64,000 bases of DNA. It comes from Panopea generosa (taxonomy: Eukaryota; Mollusca; Bivalvia; Adapedonta; Hiatellidae). Shown here in pieces: positions 55,401-64,000 of this stretch (the first letter of the stretch is position 1; every line of letters begins with the position of its first letter). The stretch lies in NCBI GenBank assembly GCA_029582155.1, contig CM055902.1:15946086-16010085 (forward strand), written 5' to 3'. The position numbers were made by a program, and so were the translations under genes. Below the pieces are notes generated by a model. The model made no database searches and had not been told where the DNA came from. It worked only from the letters and a program-made list of their open reading frames with translations.

Positions 55401-57180
55401 TATAACATATCACGAGGATGATAATACATACAGGTATATAACATATCACACGGATGGTAATACATACAGGTATACAACATATCACAAGGATGATAACACA
55501 TACAGATATATAACATATCACGAGGAGGATAATACATACAGATATATAACATATCACAAGGATGGTAATACATACAGATATATAACATATCACGAGGATG
55601 ATAACACATACAGATATATAACATATCACACGGATGATAACACGATACAGGTATATAACATATCACGAGGATGGTAATACATACAGATATATAACATATC
55701 ACGAGGATGATACTACATACAGGTATATAACATATCACACGGATGATAACACGATACAGGTATATAACATAGCACAAGGATGATAACACATACAGATATA
55801 TAACATATCACGAGGAGGATAATACATACAGATATATAACATATCACACGGATGGTAATACATACAGATATATAACATATCAAAAGGATGATAATACATA
55901 CAGATATATAACATATCACACGGATGATAACACGATACAGGTATATAACATATCACAAGGATGGTAATACATACAGATATATAACATATCACGAGGATGA
56001 TACTACATACAGGTATATAACATAACACACGGATGATAACACGATACAGGTATATAACATAGAACACGGATGATAATACATACAGGTATATAACATATCA
56101 CACGGATGGTAACATATACAGGTATATAACATCAAAAGGATGGTAATACATACAGGTATATAACATATCACGAGGATGATAATACATACAGGTATATAAC
56201 ATAGCACACGGATGATAATACATACAGGTATATAACATAGCACACGGATGGTAACATATACAGGTATATAACATCAAAAGGATGGTAATACATACAGGTA
56301 TATAACATATCACGAGGATGATAATACATACAGGTATATAACATACATGTATCACACGGATGGTAATACATACAGGTATATAACATCAAAAGGATGGTAA
56401 TACATACAGGTATATAACATAGCACACGGATGATAATACATACAGGTATATAAAATACACACGGATGATAACACGATACAGGTATATAACATATCACAAG
56501 GATGATAATGCATACAAGTATATAACATCACAAGGATGGTAATACATACATATTTAAAACATATCACAAGGAGGATAACACATACAGATGTATTTATAAC
56601 GTATCACAAGGAGGATAATACATACAGATGTATAACATATCACAAGGAGGATAATACATACAGATATATAACGTATCACAAGGATGATAATACATACAGG
56701 TATATAACATAGCACACGGATGATAATACATACAGGTATATAACATATCACACGGATGATAACACGATACAGATATATAACATATCACAAGGATGATAAT
56801 GCATACAAGTATATAACATCACAAGGATGGTAATACATACATATTTAAAACATATCACAAGGAGGATAACACATACAGATGTATTTATAACGTATCACAA
56901 GGAGGATAACACATACAGATGTATAACATATCACAAGGAGGATAATACATACAGATATATAACGTATCACAAGGATGATGATACATACAGATATATAACG
57001 TATCACAAGGAGGATAATACATACAGATAAATAACGTATCACGAGGAGGATAATACATACAGATAAATAACGTATCACAAGGATGATTATAGATACAGAT
57101 TCATAACATGTCGTGCAAGGATGATTATACATACAGATTCATAACATATCACAAGGATGATACTTACAGATATACAGCAT
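52497..57180 (+). repeat. Minisatellite, 36-bp unit, about 130 copies
   Basis: The unit contains ACATATCACAAGGATGGT then AATACATACAGATATATA, with common A/C and G/A variants. As 36 is divisible by three and the unit lacks stops in two minus-strand frames, open frames up to 667 codons result, giving 12-residue repeats such as CYIPVCITIRVI or MLYICMHYHPCD. They overlap in different frames over the same DNA, lack any non-repeat domain and end wherever a unit changes length, so no gene is called. Regular in 52840-54840; more indels toward both ends. Confidence 0.94.
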
Positions 57181-58458
57181 ATGCAAATACATTGACTTTA
57201 TTTGTCTGTAGAGTAGTTAGCGTCCCTTATAACAATGTTAAGCTATCTGCTGTGCGCTGTCACACCGGAATATCATGACGCAGACAGCGGACACGACAGC
57301 TCAGTCAGTCATTTTATACTGACAACGGGCCGACCGGATCTAGAACTATTATATAAGCGTCTAGTACCATTTTTTTCAGGTCTTTGGTGCATTGTATGAC
57401 CCGGCGGGCGGTCGAACCCACGACCTTCCGCAAGCGAGGCTTAGACCACCGCTGCATTTCAAATTTAGCTACAGTTTATCAAAACATCTCATCACTGAAA
57501 TAAACAGTACATGGACTCCGTGTTTAAACTTTATTCTATATATTCATTTCTTTTCATATAACACATTGCCATCTTGAATAAATTATTTGCTCAAAGCAAA
57601 CGTATGAACAATTAAATGTGTACGTCAGCCTGGCGGATCCAGAGCTTGAGCAGCAGATCCCGACCCAATATTGGATTTCTGAAATTGTAATGAATGGCAG
57701 CATTTTGAAGTTTGCTTTTTTTGAATCTTGAACTCCAGCCTCTCACCGCCCCAACCCAACCCACGCTTACCACACAGTTCATGAATTGGTAGTCCATACT
57801 TGACAAAAATTACCGGATCCGCCTGTGCCCTACAATACACACTTGCTTGGTTTTATTTATAACGCGGCGTGTTTGTACTATGTACTATACCGTGCGCACT
57901 GAGGCTTGACTTTTGACTATTGCTGATTTAAACTACACAAGGGGACATTCAAAATGTCCACAGATGACACGAACACATTTAGATTAACCAGACCGTTTAA
58001 AAGCTGTACATCTCTACACTGATCTATCAGCAAGAAACATACAACTTCTTTAAAAAAAAAATGATGCTGTAAAGAATGACACTTGGCTACAGTAAATTAT
58101 CAGTTCCTAATGCACACTTACTTCTTTTTCGTGTAAACGTGTAAACGTATATAGAATAAAATAACAAACAACGAGTGCTAAATATGTGACAATATCGATT
58201 GCATATATGGACAAATCAGTTTTGGAACCTAATAGTGTTATAAAGGATAGTCGTTTATGGAATACTGTAAGATAAAAATATGGTTATTTGATATTTACTT
58301 TTCTTGTTTCCCCCAGATCGTTTAACAGGCTACTGTTTAATCCAGAAAAGAATAACAAGAACAACTTGACGAAATGCCGTTAGCCACACTGTTCGTCTAA
58401 TATAAGCAGCAACTGGGATTACCTTGACAGCGAACTCGTCTACCTATTTCACTAAGAT
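57181..58458. other. Upstream region of the second gene
   Basis: A minus-strand tRNA-like SINE fragment (GTGGGTTCGACCGCC on the minus strand) is at about 57390-57465. GGCGGATCC near 57633 and GGATCCGCC near 57815 are inverted and may bound a ~200-bp MITE. The 5' untranslated region of the gene at 58459 should lie in the last few hundred bases. Confidence 0.4.
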
Positions 58459-58562
58459 ATGTTCCGACAGATTTTGGGTAACTGTTGCCACAGGTTGTCA
58501 AGACGGAAGCTGCACGTGCTTCTCTTCTTGACGGCAGTTTTAGCTTTGGCATGGTTTAATAG
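58459..58562 (+). CDS. First coding exon of a putative type II membrane protein
   Basis: Encodes 34 residues plus two bases: a basic, Cys-containing cytoplasmic stretch (MFRQILGNCCHRLSRRK) followed by a hydrophobic anchor LHVLLFLTAVLALAWF at residues 18-33. This short tail plus single anchor is the N-terminal layout of Golgi glycosyltransferases and sulfotransferases. The donor GTAAGG at 58563 is in phase 2 and joins cleanly to 61053. The catalytic part is outside the window or was not found, so the product is unknown. The start was chosen as the only ATG giving the basic-then-hydrophobic pattern; an upstream exon is possible. Confidence 0.6.
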
Positions 58563-58789
58563 GTAAGGCATGTTTAGTACTACATCCATACGTAAAGTCC
58601 AGCGCACAGCTAGCCGTGATTTACACATTTTCCATCTATCCGCGCTTGATACTGATTGTTAATGTAGTTTTGTTTGTTCTTACATACAGTACTGGTGGAT
58701 AAAATGTAATGAAAAAGTATATGCCAGTTGTATGTATATAATATGTAAAGTTAGTGAATAACCATTGAAAACAATTTAAAGAAGAAGAC

Positions 58790-60720
58790 GGAGAGAAAAG
58801 GAATGCAGATGATGAAGAGGAGGCAGATGGGGAAGGGGATGGGGATGGGGAAGCGGAGGGGGAGGGAGAGGAGGTAGTCGGAAGAAGAGTAAGAAGAGGA
58901 AGATGAAAAGAAGAAAGATAAGAGGAGTATGAACAGGAGGATGGGGAGGGGAGGGACTGAAAGGAATGAGGAGGAGAAGTGTAGGAGGAACAGGGGAAGT
59001 CAGAAGCGGAAGATAAAAAGTATAAGAGGAGTATGAAGGGAAGGAGGATGGGGAGGGGGAGGGGCTGGAATGGATAAGGAGGGGGGAGGTAGGCGGACCA
59101 GGGGTAGTAAGAAGACGAAGATTAGAAGAATAAGAGGAGTATGAAGGGAAGGAGGATGGGGAGGGGGAGGGGCTGGAATGGATAAGGAGGGGGGAGGTAG
59201 GCGGACCAGGGGTAGTAAGAAGACGAAGATTAGAAGAATAAGAGGAGTATGAAGCGAAGGAGGATGGGGAGGGGCTGGAAGGGATGAGGAGGGGAGAGGT
59301 AGGAGGAACAGGGGTAGTAAGAAGAGGAAGAGAAGAAGAATAAGAGGAATATAAAGATGAAGAGGATGGGGGGTGGACTTGAAAGGATAAGGAGGGGAGG
59401 GTAGGAGGACCAGGGGAAGTAAGAAGAGGAAGAGAAGACGAATAAGAGGAATATAAAGAGGAAGAGGATTGGGAGGGGGTGGACTGAAAAGGATAAGGAG
59501 GGGAGGGGTAGAAGGATCAGGGGAAGTAAGAAGAGGAAGAGAAGACGAATAAGAGGAGTATAAAGAGGAGGAGGATGGTGAGGAACTGAACGGATGGACC
59601 AGGGGAAGTAAGAAGAGGAAGAGAAGACGAATAAGAGGAGTATAAAGAGGAGGAGGATGGTGAGGAACTGAAAGGATGAGGACGGGAGGGGTAGGAGGAC
59701 CAGGGGTAGTAAGAAGATGAAGAGGAGAAGAATAAGAGGAATTTAAAGAGGAGGAGGATGGGGATGGGGATGGACTTGAAGGGACACGGAGGGGAAGGTT
59801 AGGAGGACCAGGGGTAGTAGTAAGAAGAAGAGAAGACGAATAAGAGGCGTATAAAGAGGGTTAGGATGGGGAGGGACTGGAAGGATGAAAAAGGGAGGGA
59901 TAGAAGGACCAGGGATAGTAAGAAGATAAAGATTAGAAAAATAAGAGGAGTATGAAGCGAAGGAGGATTGGGAGGTGAGGGTAGGAGGGACAGGGGTAGT
60001 ATGAAGAGAAGGATAAGAATAATAAGAGGAGTATAAAGAGGAGGCGAATTGGGAGGGGATGAGCTGGAAGGGATGAGGAGGGAAGGGGTAGGGGGAACAG
60101 GGGTAGTAAGAAGAGGAGAAGAGGAAAAGAAGAAGAATAAAAGGAATATAAAGAGAAGGAGGATGGGAAGGGGGATGGACTGGAAGGAATAAGGAGAGGA
60201 GGGGTAGGAGGACCAGGGGTAGTAATAAGAGGAAGATAAGACTAATAAGAGGTGTATAAAGAGGAGGAGGATGGGGAGGGATTGGAAGGGATGAGGAAGG
60301 GAGGGATAAAAGGACCAGGGGTAGTAAGAAGATGAAGATTAGAAGAATGAGAGAAATATAAAGAGGAAGAGGATCGGGAGGCGGATGGACTGGAAAGGAT
60401 AAGGAGGGGAGGGGTAGGAGGACCAGGGGAAGTAAGAAGAGGAAGATTAGAAGAATAAGAGGAGTATGAAGCGAATGAGGAAGGGGAGGGGCTGAAAGGG
60501 ATGGGGAGGGGAGGGATAGGAGGAACAGGGATAGTAAGAAGAGGAAGATTAGAAGAATAAGAGGAGTATGAAGCGAATGAGGAAGGGGAGGGGCTGAAAG
60601 GGATGGGGAGGGGAGGGATAGGAGGAACAGAGGTAGTAAGAAGAGGAAGAGGTGGAAGATATGAAGAATAAGAGGAGTATGAAGAGGAGGAGGATGGGGG
60701 AAGGGAGGGTGAGAACAATA
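58790..60720 (+). repeat. Polypurine minisatellite, ~102-109-bp unit, about 17 copies
   Basis: The plus strand is almost entirely A and G for 1.9 kb. The unit contains GGGGTAGTAAGAAGACGAAG, AAGAATAAGAGGAGTATGAA and GGAGGATGGGGAGGGG, with ACCAGG as the main pyrimidine-containing interruption. GGGGTAGTAA at 59101, 59209 and 59311 gives spacings of 108 and 102. It sits in the intron between 58562 and 61053. Open Ser/Pro-rich frames on the minus strand reflect composition. Confidence 0.9.
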
Positions 60721-61052
60721 ATGACCAACTACACAAGAGGAAGAAACTATGGAAAAGAAAAGAAACCAACGATAAGGAAAGAATATGAAAAAAAGAGAAG
60801 GAAAGGGAGGAGAAGAAAGCTGAAAACAATAAAGTGGAAATGCGAAATAATATTTACTTAGTTATTCAGACTAATACTATTTACATTTATGCACAAAGTT
60901 AAGATAACCGAATTGTGGTGTGGTTTACAATGCATTTGCAATTCAATCAGATAATACTTTATCTAGGGAAATAGTTATTAAGATAACTTTTACGCAATAC
61001 TTAGTGTCGTAATACTTGCCGTAAACACGTACATCACTTAATTACATTTCAG

Positions 61053-61111
61053 ACGCTTGCACTACCCAGACACAGCATCGAAATATAGTTTTTATCTCCG
61101 AATATTTGGAG
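61053..61111 (+). CDS. Second coding exon of the putative type II membrane protein
   Basis: Acceptor TTACATTTCAG at 61042-61052 and donor GTAAGT at 61112. Joined in phase 2 to the first exon it encodes RRLHYPDTASKYSFYLRIFG and exits in phase 1. The sequence has no diagnostic motif. It would be the start of the luminal stem. No third exon was identified before 64000. Confidence 0.55.
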
Positions 61112-61177
61112 GTAAGTTTATGGCCATGCCAGCCTTGATTCTGTGCCCGGTCCCAATCTTAGATATAATTATAATAG

Positions 61178-62435
61178 GGCCTAAAAAAATAAATGTTGTG
61201 TTTACGGTTTCCCGACCGACCCATAGTAAAATGTCCCGACCGTACATTTTTTTTTCCAAAAAAAAAAAAATTAAAAAATTTCGCCGACTGTCGTGTTAGG
61301 GATGGTTCAGGTGCTCCAAGTATCGGGCGAAAACCAATATATAAAACTGTAAAACAAAGACGAAACTTTAAATTCGAAGCACAACTGTGCCTGAAGACCA
61401 AAAGTAAACAATCTGAAAAACTGTGAAAAAGAAATAATACAAATTCGTTTCTGAAATAGTTACATTATTTATTCTTTCTACATTTCAACGCAATTATAAT
61501 TATCAAATCATTTGCAAATTAGGCATTGAACGTTCCTCGGCAATAAGTTAAAAAACGAGGAAATTCTTGTTGAATCTCCAAGGAATCTGTTCATCGCGAA
61601 TCGTTCGCCATTTTTGTATAAGGTATCGAGGCGCGCATGTGCAACTTTCTAATCTCGGTTTAAACATCGGGCTAATTTCCGGTATTTGCCTTGTTTTTTA
61701 TTGGACGGGAACATCGCGGGATCAAAGCGGAAAGCACTTGTTAAGACTTATTAGGAAGTTAGAATGCTAGGTGTAAAAAAAAGGTTTCCCTCATTGCTTT
61801 CCAAAAAGGTTCACATGTATGAACATACCGCCGGCAAAAAGGTTATTCAGCCAATCAACTATTCATTCACCTTGGAACAGGTCTTTTTCTGTTCCACCCT
61901 GCACCTGAGGAAGGTCAAATAGGAAGCGTTTTTACATGTGAAATGAACACAAACACTGGCACAAACTTTGAAATTCAGGATTATGTCCAAGTGTCAAAAT
62001 TGGTTGGTAGTTTTGAAATATTTTCACAGATATATTAAATATACAAAATGAAATTCCTTTTATATATTTAATAATACTGTTTTTAACATATTCTGTTGAA
62101 TACCCAATCTAACCAATTGCAATATGGTGCACATGGTGCAGAACAAATGAGAATATATTGAAGTGGAAAGGAAAACATTCAAACTACAAAAGCAGACAAA
62201 CTACAAAAGTATACAATAATTATGTTGCCACCAAATGCTTTTGAAAAAAGGTGTAATTACTTTGCATGCAAAATTGAGTAACTGCGAGAGAAAATGAAGA
62301 AAAAAAATAACAAAAAAACACCGACCCTTCGATTTTGCACATAAAAAAATCAGCCAAAAAAAAAAATAGTCCTACCTACCGACCCAATTTTTTTTCAGCA
62401 CGAAACCTTAAACACAACCTTTATTTTTTTAGGCC
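61178..62435. mobile_element. 1.26-kb DNA transposon-like element with ~34-bp TIRs
   Basis: GGCCTAAAAAAATAAA (from 61178) and its complement ending 62435 are exact, and the inversion continues with two mismatches through TGTTGTGTTTACGGTTTC. TAG flanks both sides. Subterminal CCGACCGACCC on the left and CTACCTACCGACCC on the right are related motifs. An open frame of 67 codons at 61567-61770 has no recognised domain. Non-autonomous. Confidence 0.72.
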
Positions 62436-62594
62436 TAGGTAGGAAGTTGGTAACGGACAGAAATCATATAAACGAACCATTTGAAATTAAATGCTGCAAA
62501 AAAACACGTTTGGTATCTGTATTTTGATTGGTTAGAATGGAGAATATTAGGTAGATATTTTTTAATGCTTTAGTTCTAATATCATTTTGTGAAA

Positions 62595-62836
62595 GGAATT
62601 TAACGCCTTTTTCAACACATTTCGGGTTATATATGGTATATCCAGTTATATTGTTGGAGGAAGACCTCGAAATGAATCTGAGTAGAACCACCATCCTTCC
62701 GCAAGGAACTGGCAAACTTTATGATTTAAAGTTTTTTTGACCATGCGGGACTCGAACATACGAACTTTGATAGCGATGAGAGGTAAATGATCATGAGACG
62801 GCGTCTTAGACCACTCGGCCATAAAGGACCTTGATT
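62595..62836 (-). mobile_element. SINE family B, copy (-)
   Basis: Minus strand: GGTCCTTTATGGCCGAGTGG head, GTATGTTCGAGTCCCGC B box, AGTTCCTTGCGGAAGGATGG central motif, GTGGTTCTACTCAG, and the 3' end near ATATAACTGGATATACC. Confidence 0.78.
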
Positions 62837-63061
62837 AAGTAATAACTCAAATAGTATTGATTAAATGAATCCAACTAACTAATACAAAGGCGGGTTGTAA
62901 TTTATAAGAGTAAAGTTTTGAAACCGGGTCAATTTGTTGAAGAACAAATTTAATGTATTTATAATAACTTCTACACTTGTTAATGATAACTATATTCAAG
63001 TTTCTCAGTTTCACCTTTAAGCTGCATAAGTCATCTGTTATTTAACCCAGTTTATTGTTTG

Positions 63062-63187
63062 TTTGAATATTAATCGTCGTTTCTATGCCATCGGGGGCTA
63101 ACAGACAATCAACCTAATAACTCTTTCCTGGGATCCTGGAAGGTTAACCAGTACTCGAGCACGCCTATTTCCGCAAGTAACTGATAA
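63062..63187 (-). mobile_element. SINE family A, 5'-truncated copy (-)
   Basis: Only the body is present: minus-strand CAGTTACTTGCGGAAATAGG, CTCGAGTACTGGTTAACC and the 3' end TGTTAGCCCCCGATGGCATA. The tRNA head is missing. Confidence 0.75.
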
Positions 63188-64000
63188 CCATCTGTTATAT
63201 TATGGTAGTTAAGAATTCTTATAGTGTATACAATTCTTAAATTGTTCAATATTTTAAGATGGAGTTAAAGTAGAGTTAAGGAATTGATTGAATACATCAA
63301 AGGTCAACCATGTCGAATTAATGAGGTGATATATAACGTACAAAATATGGCGACACCGAAAGTGCAAAACAAAGTTAATAACAGTTTTGTCGTGTATTGT
63401 TATATTATAGTAGTTTAGAATTGTATCAACTTCTTAAATTGTGTTTTAGAAGTGGAGGAATTATTTGTATTCAGCAGGGTCAACCTTGTCACTACATATA
63501 CATATGACCGGTTTATAAGCTACTGGAGATAACTAATTGTCAGGTTTTGAATTTGAATTGACTAATCATAGCATAGTTAGTTATTCAATCAGAGCCAAAT
63601 TGGTATAGAAAAAGGTCAGTCAGTTAGAAAGTTGATGTGAATCTGGTAACATGTCAGTTTAGACTAGGTTAAGTTTAAACGAGCGAAAGTTTTGTGACTT
63701 TGAACTTATATGCGAACAATATAAATATGTGAGTAAAATTACTTACACAAAACAACCTTGTTGAGTCGGTTATGCCGCAGTATACATAGAGTGACCCTTA
63801 ATGAAGTTAACGGCATGCACGTATAGAGAAATGGGTTGTGTATATTATGGAACCCATTTTATGGGAAGCATCATCATTTTAATAATACGAATAAGAAACA
63901 GGCCAATATGAACAAGCTTAGCTTCAATTTAGAAAATTCAATATTTTTGCGACGATTTACAAGTCTCGGTGTTTTGTAGGTGAGATAGAATACAATAAAG
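63188..64000. other. Intron or intergenic, diverged tandem duplication
   Basis: GAATTCTTATAGTGTATACA with ...GGTCAACCATGTCG (about 63212-63315) has a diverged neighbour near 63418-63492 (TAGAATTGTATCAACTTC ... GGTCAACCTTGTC). No exon was accepted. Confidence 0.4.

Noticed and set aside
52454-57132. Minus-strand open frames up to 667 codons
   Set aside because: They are produced by the 36-bp minisatellite, with two overlapping open frames and no non-repeat protein sequence.
60242-60829. Minus-strand 195-codon Ser/Pro-rich open frame
   Set aside because: It lies in the polypurine array; the complementary polypyrimidine strand naturally codes Ser, Pro, Phe and Leu and rarely stops.

Overview
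This window is eukaryotic and looks like an AT-rich invertebrate genome, most likely a bivalve mollusc. The grounds are short coding exons with GT-AG introns, many tRNA-derived SINEs, TA-flanked miniature transposons, long minisatellites, and one gene that is clearly a metazoan-type ammonium transporter. The bivalve assignment is inferred from the style of the repeats and the gene, not proven. There are no bacterial operons, rRNA genes or CRISPR arrays.

The one gene that can be assembled completely is a plus-strand ammonium transporter (AMT/MEP/Rh superfamily), with coding sequence from 11374 to 38545. Eleven coding exons join in frame into a 514-515 residue protein. Its most notable property is two alternative first coding exons, at 11374 and 20229. 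Both end in the same splice phase and both encode a complete extracellular N-terminus plus the first transmembrane helix, so two promoters could give two N-terminal isoforms. The pore residues (Phe gate, twin histidines, the Asp of the AMT signature) are all present.

A second plus-strand gene starts near 58459 and leaves the window. Only its first two coding exons (58459-58562, 61053-61111) are recognised. They encode a short cytoplasmic tail, a signal anchor and the start of a stem, as in type II Golgi enzymes; the product is not identified.

The rest is repetitive. From left to right: a 3.05-kb hairpin element flanked by TTAA (371-3427); a 3.6-kb array of 42-bp units (6714-10305); in AMT intron 1, a 38-bp array containing a telomere-like motif (13041-14236) and a 56-bp array (15463-16465); SINEs, MITEs and two decayed Tc1-like copies in the AMT introns; a 58-bp array in intron 8; then downstream a 37-bp array (43539-44897), a 28-bp array (48290-50060), a 36-bp array of 4.7 kb (52497-57180) and a 1.9-kb purine-only-strand array in the first intron of the second gene (58790-60720). 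Minisatellites alone make up roughly a quarter of the window. Long open frames in the 36-bp and 42-bp arrays come from unit lengths divisible by three and are not annotated as genes.
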